A DNA stretch of 48,843 nt from Acinetobacter sp. WC-141 (GTDB taxonomy: Bacteria; Pseudomonadota; Gammaproteobacteria; Pseudomonadales; Moraxellaceae): contig NZ_AMSS01000084.1 of assembly GCF_000313935.1 (NCBI RefSeq), forward strand, positions 1 through 48,843, written 5' to 3'. The translations under genes were made by a program, and so were the position numbers. Every line of letters begins with the position of its first letter. The stretch's first letter is position 1. Shown piece after piece: positions 21,573 to 28,994 of this stretch. The notes under the pieces were generated by a model that saw only the letters and a program-made list of their open reading frames with translations, made no database searches and was not told the DNA's origin.

Positions 21573-22928
21573 ATGCAAAGTCAAACCACGATTGCCGCAA
21601 TTGCAACGCCACCTGGGCGTGGTGGTGTGGGCGTGATTCGCCTATCTGGACCTAAGGCTTATGAAATTGCTCAAAACCTGACACAAAAAAACTTGCCAGA
21701 AGCGCGTATGGCGGGTTTCCGTAAATTTTATGATGCTGATGGCAGCATTATGGATGAAGGGATTGTTCTATGCTTTCCCAATCCTCACTCGTTTACAGGT
21801 GAAGATGTTGTAGAGCTACAAGGTCACGGCGGTCCAGTCATCCAAAATGCTTTGCTTGGACGTTTATTTGAGCTTGGCGCAATCGCTGCAAAAGCTGGCG
21901 AATTTTCCATGCGTGCTTTTGAAAATGGCAAGATGGACTTGGTGCAAGCGGAAGCGATTGCCGACTTGATTGATGCGACTTCGCAAGCTGCGGCACGCTC
22001 TGCAGTTCGTTCTTTGCAAGGCGCTTTTTCAACAAAAATTAATACCGTTTTAGAAAAACTGATTCATTTACGCTTGCATGTCGAAGCAGCAATTGATTTT
22101 CCTGAAGAAGAAATCGATTTCTTGGCAGATGGCAAAATTTTAGCTTTACTTGAAGATGTTCAGCAGTCGGTACATGCCGTTCAAACCTCTGCACGACAAG
22201 GTCAATTACTCCGTGAAGGTCTACAAGTCGTTATTGCAGGCAAACCAAATGCGGGTAAGTCGAGCTTGTTAAATGCACTTGCTGGTGTTGAGCGTGCAAT
22301 TGTGACCGATATTGCTGGTACAACTCGTGATGTTTTACATGAAAAAATTAGTTTAAATGGTCTACCAATCACCTTAACAGATACTGCGGGTCTTCGTGAA
22401 ACAGGTGACATCGTTGAAAAAGAAGGGATTCGTCGTGCAATCAAAGAAATTGAACAAGCTGATTTGTTATTGCTGGTTTATGATTTAAATCAAGGTGATG
22501 ACCCGTTAAAACTTGCTCAAGAATATTTTGCTGAACACATTGAACCACGTCGTTTAATGTTAATTGGTAATAAATGCGATTTAACTGGACAATTAGCTGA
22601 AATAAGCGATTTTCAAGGGTTCCGTCATATAACCGTTTCTGCAAAACAAGAGATGGGCGTACAAGGCCTCGTAGACGCGATTACAGCGCATGCAGGCTTC
22701 CACCCTGAGGAAGACACCTTTATTGCAAGAACACGTCATTTAGACGCAATGAAGCGCACGCAGCTCTATCTTTCAGAAGCACGCGAGCAACTTGTTGTGT
22801 TCAACGCAGGTGAACTGGTTGCTGAGTCACTACGTCTTGCTCAAAATGCTTTAGGGGAAATTACCGGTGACTTTAGTGCCGATGACCTATTAGGCAAGAT
22901 TTTTGGTTCATTCTGTATTGGAAAATAA
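21573..22928 (+). CDS. mnmE: tRNA modification GTPase MnmE
   Basis: With MnmG it adds the carboxymethylaminomethyl group to wobble uridine 34 of certain tRNAs. The 451-residue protein has the N-terminal folate-binding domain (TIAAIATPPGRGGVGVIRLSG), a G domain with P-loop GKPNAGKS and switch DTAGLRET, and ends in the invariant FCIGK. The ATG at 21573 has AGG at good spacing; an in-frame GTG nine bases earlier overlaps that site. Its partner mnmG is not in this window. Confidence 0.96.
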   Translation: MQSQTTIAAIATPPGRGGVGVIRLSGPKAYEIAQNLTQKNLPEARMAGFRKFYDADGSIMDEGIVLCFPNPHSFTGEDVVELQGHGGPVIQNALLGRLFELGAIAAKAGEFSMRAFENGKMDLVQAEAIADLIDATSQAAARSAVRSLQGAFSTKINTVLEKLIHLRLHVEAAIDFPEEEIDFLADGKILALLEDVQQSVHAVQTSARQGQLLREGLQVVIAGKPNAGKSSLLNALAGVERAIVTDIAGTTRDVLHEKISLNGLPITLTDTAGLRETGDIVEKEGIRRAIKEIEQADLLLLVYDLNQGDDPLKLAQEYFAEHIEPRRLMLIGNKCDLTGQLAEISDFQGFRHITVSAKQEMGVQGLVDAITAHAGFHPEEDTFIARTRHLDAMKRTQLYLSEAREQLVVFNAGELVAESLRLAQNALGEITGDFSADDLLGKIFGSFCIGK

Positions 22929-22938
22929 TTACAAAATT

Positions 22939-22968
22939 CTGAATGATGCACATGGCTGTGTCATTCAG
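22939..22968. other. Hairpin between convergent mnmE and the metal regulator gene
   Basis: CTGAATGA (22939-22946) pairs with TCATTCAG (22961-22968), with an inner CACA/TGTG extension. There is no T-run, so it is not a typical intrinsic terminator; it may stabilise the 3' ends of both messages. Confidence 0.4.
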
Positions 22969-22976
22969 TCACCTCG

Positions 22977-23240
22977 TTAACCATATCTTTTTAGAACCTT
23001 TAAAAACTCATCTAGCTCATTTTGATCAACTTGTGCGTCTTTGAGCACGTGGTGATGTAAATGCTGTTCCATTAATTCACTCATCAAACCGTTTATTGCC
23101 CCTTTAATTGCAGCAACTTGTTGTAGTATTTCTATACATGAAATATCTGGCTGTTCAACAGCATGCTCAATGCTGTTGATTTGTCCTTTTAGTCGTTTTA
23201 CACGATTAACTATTTTTTTATCCTGACCAATGTGACTCAT
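22977..23240 (-). CDS. RcnR/DmeR-type Ni/Co-responsive repressor
   Basis: All-helical metal-sensing repressor of the CsoR/RcnR family, 87 residues. The nickel/cobalt RcnR fingerprint is complete: His3, Cys35, His60 and His64. The core around QQVAAIKGAINGLMSELMEQH also fits. Copper-sensing CsoR members instead use a Cys-His-Cys set, so Ni/Co sensing is the best prediction. It diverges from a CDF exporter, and an RcnR-type operator lies in the 57-bp gap. By family knowledge the apo form represses and metal binding releases DNA. Confidence 0.9.
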   Translation of the reverse strand: MSHIGQDKKIVNRVKRLKGQINSIEHAVEQPDISCIEILQQVAAIKGAINGLMSELMEQHLHHHVLKDAQVDQNELDEFLKVLKRYG

Positions 23241-23253
23241 CTGTGTTCTCTTG

Positions 23254-23285
23254 TATAATTCAATATACTGGTAGGGAGTATATTG
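23254..23285 (+). promoter_or_regulatory. CDF promoter -10 box and RcnR-type operator
   Basis: A perfect TATAAT (23254-23259) is followed by the palindrome CAATATACT / AGTATATTG (23261-23269 and 23277-23285) around GGTAGGG. The core TACT-GGTAGGG-AGTA (23266-23280) matches the known RcnR site TACT-G6-N-AGTA in half-sites, spacing and G-rich centre. It covers the expected transcription start, so binding would block transcription. A convincing -35 box is not visible. Confidence 0.82.
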
Positions 23286-23297
23286 GGTTTAAATATT

Positions 23298-24254
23298 ATG
23301 CAGGATCATAGTGTATCACGTCATCATCAACATCAGTTTGATGAAGGAAATCCACTTGCACAAAAACGTATTTTGATTGCAACGATTTTAACGGCATCAA
23401 TGATGGCGTTAGAAATATTCGGTGGATGGTTTTTCAATTCAATGGCGCTTCTGGCTGATGGTTGGCATATGAGTTCCCATATGTTGGCTCTCGGTTTAGC
23501 CTATTTTGCCTATCGCGCGGCTCGTCATTATTCCAAAGATCGTCGGTTTAGTTTCGGAACGTGGAAAATCGAGATTTTAGCGGGTTATAGCAGTGCAATT
23601 TTGTTGATGGTTGTCGCCATTTTTATGGCGTTTCAGTCGATACAACGTTTATTTAATCCAGTTGAAATTTTTTATAATGAAGCGATTCCGATTGCAATTT
23701 TAGGTTTGGTCATTAACTTGATTTGCGCATGGTTACTTCACGATGATGGACACCATCACCATCACCATCACCATCATGATCATGGGCATCACCATCACGA
23801 TTTAAACCAAAAAGCTGCTTTTTTACATGTAGTTGCAGATGCAGTAACTTCTGTTTTTGCAATTATTGCGCTTTTCGCAGGTAAATATTTCGGATGGGAT
23901 TTTTTAGATGCACTTTTAGGAATTTTAGGTGCTATTTTGGTTGCAAAATGGTCTCTTGGATTAATGAAAGAGACAGGAAAAACTCTTCTTGATGCAGAAA
24001 TGGATCATCCGGTAGTTGAAGAGATCCGTGAAGTCATTGCTGAGTTTCCTAAACATATTGAAATTACGGATATTCATGTTTGGAAGGTCGCGAAAGGTAA
24101 GTTTTCTTGTATTTTGGCGCTCGAAACTGATGATATTTCTTTAACCGCAGATCAGATTCGTCATGCTTTATCCATTCATGATGAAATTGTGCATATTTCA
24201 GTAGAAATTAATACTCTAAAACCAGCTTATGTTCCACGTGAAACATTGGCATAA
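23298..24254 (+). CDS. dmeF: CDF-family divalent metal efflux transporter, DmeF type
   Basis: Inner-membrane exporter of cobalt, nickel or related cations, driven by proton antiport. The 318-residue protein has six predicted membrane segments and CDF metal-site motifs LLADGWHMSSH (Asp54, His57) and HVVADAVTS (His177, Asp181). A His-rich cytoplasmic loop at about 148-167 contains nine consecutive histidines, and a cytoplasmic C-terminal domain follows. The divergent RcnR-type regulator and operator point to Ni/Co rather than zinc. The start is uncertain: the ATG at 23298 lacks an ideal ribosome binding site, and a TTG at 23283 sits inside the operator. A parS-like site overlaps the 3' end. Confidence 0.88.
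   Translation: MQDHSVSRHHQHQFDEGNPLAQKRILIATILTASMMALEIFGGWFFNSMALLADGWHMSSHMLALGLAYFAYRAARHYSKDRRFSFGTWKIEILAGYSSAILLMVVAIFMAFQSIQRLFNPVEIFYNEAIPIAILGLVINLICAWLLHDDGHHHHHHHHHDHGHHHHDLNQKAAFLHVVADAVTSVFAIIALFAGKYFGWDFLDALLGILGAILVAKWSLGLMKETGKTLLDAEMDHPVVEEIREVIAEFPKHIEITDIHVWKVAKGKFSCILALETDDISLTADQIRHALSIHDEIVHISVEINTLKPAYVPRETLA
24230..24245. other. parS-like ParB binding site at the 3' end of the CDF gene
   Basis: TGTTCCACGTGAAACA is identical to a canonical Bacillus-type parS 16-mer. It lies within the last codons of the transporter gene, about 5.7 kb from oriC on the opposite side from the other two sites. Confidence 0.88.
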
Positions 24255-24349
24255 AAGAGTGGCAGTTTGGTTATAACTCGGTAATCAGTTCTGTTTTAAA
24301 AAGCTGAACTGATTAAAATGAGCTCCTCTCCTACCTATGAGTTGGTTTT

Positions 24350-25048
24350 ATGCTTAAAAAATTAGGAATATTGACACTATTAAGCTTAACGGCGAGTTTA
24401 AGTTTCGCTAATGTGGATACGATTAGGGAAAATTTTAAAAAACAATATCCTAATTTGAAAATTAGTAATATTCAGAAAACCGAAATGTCTGGGATATATA
24501 GTGCTAATCTGGATCAACAAATCATCTATGTTGGCGAAGATGGTCAGCATATGCTTGTTGGCTCTATGATTCGGTTAAAAGATCAGAAGAACTTAACCAA
24601 AGATTTGGTGTTAGGACAAAACTCAATTGATTGGAAACAGCTGCCTTTAAAAGATGCCATTAAAACAGTCAAAGGTAATGGACAGCATGTTTTAGCCGTT
24701 TTTTCTGATCCAAACTGTCCTTATTGCAAGCAACTCGAACCTGAACTCGACAAGCTTAATGACGTGACTATTTACACGTTCATCTATCCTTTAAAACCTC
24801 AGTCTATTGTTGTTTCTAGACAAGTTTGGTGTGCACCAAATCAATCTTACTCATGGAAAAAATTGATTCAGCAAGGTGTTAAACCAATAGCTGCGAGCTG
24901 CGCAAACCCAATTGACCGTAATTTGGAATTAGGAAAAAAACTTGGCTTTAACGGCACCCCTACCCTAATTTTTGCAAATGGTTTTAAACTGGTTGGCGCA
25001 CGCTCTGCTGAAGAAATTCAGGCCGTATGGAAAGAGTTAGGTCTTTAA
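24350..25048 (+). CDS. dsbC: Periplasmic disulfide isomerase DsbC
   Basis: Reshuffles wrong disulfides in exported proteins as a V-shaped dimer kept reduced by DsbD. The 232-residue precursor has a signal peptide (cleavage after SLSFA), an N-terminal dimerisation domain and a thioredoxin-like domain. The active site is CPYC (Cys123-Cys126), with the cis-proline loop GTPT. A second structural cysteine pair (WCAPN and SCANP) is present. It has its own terminator and ends convergent with the glsB-type gene. Confidence 0.92.
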   Translation: MLKKLGILTLLSLTASLSFANVDTIRENFKKQYPNLKISNIQKTEMSGIYSANLDQQIIYVGEDGQHMLVGSMIRLKDQKNLTKDLVLGQNSIDWKQLPLKDAIKTVKGNGQHVLAVFSDPNCPYCKQLEPELDKLNDVTIYTFIYPLKPQSIVVSRQVWCAPNQSYSWKKLIQQGVKPIAASCANPIDRNLELGKKLGFNGTPTLIFANGFKLVGARSAEEIQAVWKELGL

Positions 25049-25056
25049 AATAAATT

Positions 25057-25085
25057 AAAAAAGCACCATAAGGTGCTTTTTTTTA
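25057..25085. terminator. Bidirectional terminator after dsbC
   Basis: AAAAGCACC (25059-25067) pairs with GGTGCTTTT (25072-25080) around ATAA, with A- and T-tracts outside. It serves dsbC and the convergent small membrane-protein gene. Confidence 0.9.
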
Positions 25086-25100
25086 TAAATGAATTAAAGT

Positions 25101-25352
25101 TTAGCTTTTTCGTGCAATCAAGTTGTAGATAAAAAGAATAACGATGGCACCAATCACGGATGCGATAAAGCCTGCAGCTGAATTTTCGCCATAAAGTCCA
25201 AGTAAACGACCGCCATAAGTGGCTAAAAGTGAACCTGCAATACCAATTAAGGTAGTTACGATGAAACCTGCTTTATCATCCCCTGGATGCAAAGCGCGAG
25301 CGATTAAGCCAGCAAAGAAACCAACTACAATAGCGACAATAAGTGACCACAT
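25101..25352 (-). CDS. GlsB/YeaQ/YmgE-family small membrane protein
   Basis: An 83-residue protein with three hydrophobic segments and glycine-rich turns (VGFFAGLIARALHPGDDKAG). This is the layout of the transglycosylase-associated/GlsB family, often linked to stress response; the precise role is not established. The ATG has a CTGGAGAA-type ribosome binding site on the minus strand. Single gene between two terminators. Confidence 0.88.
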   Translation of the reverse strand: MWSLIVAIVVGFFAGLIARALHPGDDKAGFIVTTLIGIAGSLLATYGGRLLGLYGENSAAGFIASVIGAIVILFIYNLIARKS

Positions 25353-25491
25353 ATTTGTTCTCCAGTTGTTTTTTTGATGAAGTTAATGATTTTGCTTCAT
25401 ATTCTATCGTGCGGTAGAGCTGTCTATTTTGTCTGTAGCAGATTGCGACTTTTTGTGTCTTTTTTGTTCAAAGCTAAGGCTTTATATAAAA

Positions 25492-25515
25492 AAATAGCAC
25501 CTTGCGGTGCTATTT
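25492..25515 (-). terminator. hpt terminator
   Basis: AAATAGCACC and GGTGCTATTT around TTGC, with A-rich DNA on the left giving a U-run on the minus strand, directly after the hpt stop codon. Confidence 0.88.
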
Positions 25516-25524
25516 TTAAGAAAT

Positions 25525-26052
25525 TTATAAACCAATTTCACCAATAAAAGGTAAGTGGCGATATTTTTGGTCGTAGTCTAAGCCATAGCCCACAATGAAT
25601 CTGTCTTCTACTTCAAAACCTAAAAATTTCACTTCGAGATCAATTTCACGGCGAGACGGTTTACTCACTAATGTGCAGAGTTGAATCGAGTTTGGTTCAC
25701 GAGTTTGCAACATTTCAACGACTTTGCTTAAGGTATTGCCTGAGTCGATAATGTCTTCAACAACCAATACATCTTTACCGCGAATTTCACCGTCAAGATC
25801 TTTTAAGATTTTAACATCTCGACTTGAAGTCGTACCGCCGCCGTAGCTAGACACTGTCATGAAGTCGAGTTCATGCGGTTTGGTAATTGTACGGCACAAG
25901 TCTGCCATGAAAATAACAGAACCACGAAGTAGTCCAATAAGGACTAATTCTTTATCACTATTTGCATAGTGAGCGTTAATTTGCTCCCCGAGCTCTTTGA
26001 CTTTTGCTTGAATTTCTTCGGTTGAAATCATGATGCTCATTGCAACAGTCAT
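25525..26052 (-). CDS. hpt: Hypoxanthine phosphoribosyltransferase
   Basis: Salvages hypoxanthine (and often guanine) to IMP/GMP using PRPP. The 175-residue protein has the PRPP-binding loop VLVVEDIIDSGNTL and flexible-loop residues around SSYGGGT. AGGA lies about 9 bases before the first ATG (MTVAMSIM), which I use; later in-frame ATGs are possible. It sits next to guanine deaminase, but a terminator separates them. Confidence 0.93.
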   Translation of the reverse strand: MTVAMSIMISTEEIQAKVKELGEQINAHYANSDKELVLIGLLRGSVIFMADLCRTITKPHELDFMTVSSYGGGTTSSRDVKILKDLDGEIRGKDVLVVEDIIDSGNTLSKVVEMLQTREPNSIQLCTLVSKPSRREIDLEVKFLGFEVEDRFIVGYGLDYDQKYRHLPFIGEIGL

Positions 26053-26079
26053 GGCAGATTCCTACAAGATATAAAAGAA

Positions 26080-26110
26080 AAAATAAAAAAGGTGTTGACC
26101 TGCAACACCT
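26080..26110 (-). terminator. guaD terminator
   Basis: AGGTGTTG (26090-26097) pairs with CAACACCT (26103-26110). The A-rich left flank becomes a U-run for minus-strand transcripts. It lies between guaD and hpt. Confidence 0.8.
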
Positions 26111-26266
26111 CGAAAATCTGAGTTAATGGTAAAATTTTAAAGCAAAATGACGTTTCATGCACCTTTTGATGGCTGTGAAATTTTATCATTTTGCGGATTA
26201 TGTCGATCACGCTTTAACGCAAGAGCACATATTCCAAATAATAACAAAAACTTAACCACCCGATTT

Positions 26267-27592
26267 TTATTGGGCTGTTTCTTTTTGATAAGCACGTTTT
26301 CCATAAATATAAGTCGCCTCAATATTACGGTCATCACCTAAAGTGAATAAAGCAAACAGCGAATCTTCAACAGATTTAGATTTAGACTGGCGCAGTTGCT
26401 GTAATGCGGTTGGCTTAAGATTCAATACAACAAAATCTGCTTCTTTGCCGACGTTGAAGTTGCCTAACTGATCCTGCAAATCGAGTGCTTTTGCTCCGCC
26501 TAGGGTTGCATGATAAAGCGCTTCATAAGCTGAGAGTTTATCACCTTGTAACTGCTGAACCTTATAAGCCTCGTTAACAGTTTGCAGTAAGCTAAACGAT
26601 GTGCCAGCCCCAATATCTGTCCCTAAGCCTACTTTCACTTGTTTTTCCCAAGTTTTTTTCAATGGAAATAAACCACTGCCTAAGAACAGGTTTGAAGTTG
26701 GGCAAAATGCGATAGCCGATTGTGTATCATGCATACATTGCCATTCTTGATCTTCTAAGTGAACGCAATGCGCAAACACAGAACGCTTACCAGTCAGGCC
26801 ATAATGTTGATAAACATCTAAATAGCCTGCTTGTTCCGGGAATAAAGATTTCACCCAAGCAATTTCATCTTTGTTTTCACTTAAATGCGTATGGACATAA
26901 ACATCCGGAAATTCTTGTTTTAACTGCCCTGCTCTTTCTAACTGTTCAGGTGTAGACGTTGGTGCAAAACGTGGAGTAATCGCATAGAGAGCACGGCCCT
27001 TACCATGCCATTTCTCAATCAGTGCTTTGGTGTCGCTGTAAGCCGTTTCTGGCGTGTCACAAAGCGCTTCGGGGGCATTGCGGTCCATGAGTACCTTCCC
27101 TGCAATCAAACGCATCTGAACGCGTTCTGCGGCTTCAAATAAGGCATCAACAGACTCGGGGTGAACTGTACAGAAAACCAGTGCTGTGGTTGTACCGTGT
27201 TTCAGTAGTTCTTGAACAAAGAACTGGGCAATTTCACTTGCATATGCTTTGTCCTGAAACTGGATTTCAGTTGGGAATGTATAAGTATTGAGCCAGCTTA
27301 AAAGTTGTTCGCCGTATGCTCCAACCATTTCTGTTTGCGGGAAGTGAATATGGGTATCAATAAAGCCAGGTACAATCAATTGTTCTGGATAATGTTGAAC
27401 CTCAACTCCAGCCGGTAGATGCTGCTGAGCGTCTTCCCATGCTCCAAACCATTTGATTTTTCCATGTTCACTAATCAATACACCATCTTCCAAATAACGT
27501 ATTTGATTTGGAATATCAGTTGGCTCAGAGACAGTTTGTTGAATATCTAAAAAACGACCACGCACAACGGTGGTATTTGCGATCAATGACAT
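26267..27592 (-). CDS. guaD: Guanine deaminase
   Basis: Deaminates guanine to xanthine. The 441-residue amidohydrolase has the zinc-ligand pair HIHFPQ (His81, His83), the later ligands in HTHLSENKDE and HCVHL, and the Asp in GLGTDIGAGTS. The start MSLIANTTV has AGG 7 bases upstream; a longer frame adds seven residues. It lies 56 bp after the Rieske oxygenase gene on the same strand and is probably co-transcribed from the sigma-54 promoter at about 28.78 kb. Confidence 0.95.
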   Translation of the reverse strand: MSLIANTTVVRGRFLDIQQTVSEPTDIPNQIRYLEDGVLISEHGKIKWFGAWEDAQQHLPAGVEVQHYPEQLIVPGFIDTHIHFPQTEMVGAYGEQLLSWLNTYTFPTEIQFQDKAYASEIAQFFVQELLKHGTTTALVFCTVHPESVDALFEAAERVQMRLIAGKVLMDRNAPEALCDTPETAYSDTKALIEKWHGKGRALYAITPRFAPTSTPEQLERAGQLKQEFPDVYVHTHLSENKDEIAWVKSLFPEQAGYLDVYQHYGLTGKRSVFAHCVHLEDQEWQCMHDTQSAIAFCPTSNLFLGSGLFPLKKTWEKQVKVGLGTDIGAGTSFSLLQTVNEAYKVQQLQGDKLSAYEALYHATLGGAKALDLQDQLGNFNVGKEADFVVLNLKPTALQQLRQSKSKSVEDSLFALFTLGDDRNIEATYIYGKRAYQKETAQ

Positions 27593-27648
27593 GGAAAGCC
27601 TATATATTTTCACTTTTTTCGATTGATTGTACCCCAGTTAGCCAAGAT

Positions 27649-28704
27649 TTAAACGGTATAACGTTTACTTAGTCCCCATTCAGCCAAAATCCGTCGATAA
27701 GTCGTTGATGAGCGGTCTGCTTCAAAATGTGCTTCCATCATTAGATCAAGCGGTAGTTCTTCTGGCTTTTGTGATTCGACCATGTCTTGGTCTTCGGCAA
27801 AAATTTGCGCATTAAATTCATATACTTTTTCTAAATCACCTGTTTGGTCAAAGTTACGTGTGAGTGGAACAAATAAACGGGTTTTATTACTTGAGATAGG
27901 ACAACAGGCATTTAAAATTTTTAAGATCCCACCTTCTGGAAAATCGACAGTAAGCACGGCAGAAAATGGCGGATAAACCTCAAAAGTACGCTTCCACAAA
28001 AAGCCTTCTGGTTCGAGATATTTTAGTTCATGTGGATAGTTACTGACATTGCTGATATAGACCGTTTTTAAGCCATAGTTGGTACGTTCAGTGTGATATT
28101 TAGGGACAACGGGATTATCGCGACTGGCAAAGGCGTTGTGATGCACCCATGCAAAATGAGCGACATCGATAAATCCTTCGAGTTGACGACCACTAGAGCC
28201 GCCAATATCTACAAAAGGCGGTAAAATTGATTGATGCTCTGCATGGTCCCAAGTATCTAATACAGGAATATTGGCTTTAGCAATATCACGACCATGAATA
28301 CTGGTCCAAATGAGGCCGTATCTTTGCACAACTGGAAATTTGGTCAGAGAAAAACGATCAGAAATTTTGGTTAACTCGGGTTGAGCTGGTATTTGGGTAC
28401 ATTTCCCTTCAGTGTTATAGCGTAGACCATGATAAGGACACACAATCTCCTCACCATCGACCCAACCTTTGGTTAAAGGAACACCGCGATGAGGACAAAT
28501 GTCTCGGACCAGATGAATTTCACCACTTTGTGTTTTATATAACGCCATATTGACGTCTAGTAGCGTGACTCGTTGAGGCGCATTAGAGACATCTTGAATA
28601 CGTGCAACCGGATACCAATGACTTGATAAAATTTCCCAATCTTTTGCATCAAAACTGCTGTTACATGGCATGGCAAGTGGCGTTAAAGTTGGAATAGCAT
28701 TCAT
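27649..28704 (-). CDS. Rieske non-haem iron oxygenase, HpxD-like (purine oxidation)
   Basis: Oxygenase component of 351 residues. The Rieske [2Fe-2S] ligands are Cys70, His72, Cys89 and His92 (CPH...CPYH). The mononuclear iron site matches D-x2-H-x4-H at Asp180, His183 and His188. Adjacency to guaD and hpt suggests purine catabolism. In Klebsiella the Rieske enzyme HpxD with reductase HpxE oxidises (hypo)xanthine within a cluster that also has guaD. No reductase gene is seen here, so one would have to be elsewhere. AAGGAG precedes the ATG. The class is certain; the substrate is inferred. Confidence 0.8.
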   Translation of the reverse strand: MNAIPTLTPLAMPCNSSFDAKDWEILSSHWYPVARIQDVSNAPQRVTLLDVNMALYKTQSGEIHLVRDICPHRGVPLTKGWVDGEEIVCPYHGLRYNTEGKCTQIPAQPELTKISDRFSLTKFPVVQRYGLIWTSIHGRDIAKANIPVLDTWDHAEHQSILPPFVDIGGSSGRQLEGFIDVAHFAWVHHNAFASRDNPVVPKYHTERTNYGLKTVYISNVSNYPHELKYLEPEGFLWKRTFEVYPPFSAVLTVDFPEGGILKILNACCPISSNKTRLFVPLTRNFDQTGDLEKVYEFNAQIFAEDQDMVESQKPEELPLDLMMEAHFEADRSSTTYRRILAEWGLSKRYTV

Positions 28705-28725
28705 AGCATCACTCCTTAAAAAATC

Positions 28726-28743
28726 AGGGCTCTCGCGAGCCCT
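28726..28743 (-). terminator. Terminator-like leader hairpin before the Rieske gene
   Basis: On the minus strand AGGGCTC and GAGCCCT enclose a GCGA (GNRA) tetraloop, followed by GA and six T's, then the AAGGAG ribosome binding site. It lies downstream of the sigma-54 promoter, so it sits in the 5' leader and could act as an attenuator. Alternatively it is a stabilising leader hairpin. Confidence 0.6.
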
Positions 28744-28774
28744 TAAAATCTAGGCTTTTTTCTTTTTAGGAGAT

Positions 28775-28789
28775 GCAAAGAGCTTGCCA
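28775..28789 (-). promoter_or_regulatory. Sigma-54 (RpoN) promoter
   Basis: On the minus strand TGGCAAG, four bases, then TTTGC-type spacing reproduces the sigma-54 consensus TGGCACG-N4-TTGC with one change (C to A). The -24 GG and -12 GC are exactly 10 bp apart as required. It points at the Rieske-guaD pair about 70 bp away, implying nitrogen-responsive control through an NtrC-type activator. Confidence 0.75.
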
Positions 28790-28948
28790 ATATCACTTTT
28801 TAATTTTGAAGATAAGAATAAAGTTTTTAAAATTCATAAGATTAAATTATTATATTTTTGAATTTTTGTTCTAATTTAGCTTTAAAAATAAATATTCATT
28901 ATTTGTTATATATCTAAAATGCACTGTTTGATTGCGAACCAAGCATAA

Positions 28949-28978
28949 TAAAAAAGCACTTTAAAAGTGCTTTTTTAT
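28949..28978. terminator. Terminator of the ygiB/ygiC-like operon
   Basis: AAAAAGCACTT (28951-28961) and AAGTGCTTTTT (28965-28975) around a three-base loop, with U-runs possible on both strands. It lies beyond the YgiC-like stop codon. Confidence 0.85.
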
Positions 28979-28994
28979 AAATCTCTATGCGTTT

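Noticed and set aside
23748..23802. CAC/CAT run as a microsatellite or cloning tag
   Set aside because: It encodes the His-rich metal loop typical of CDF exporters and sits between membrane segments in frame.
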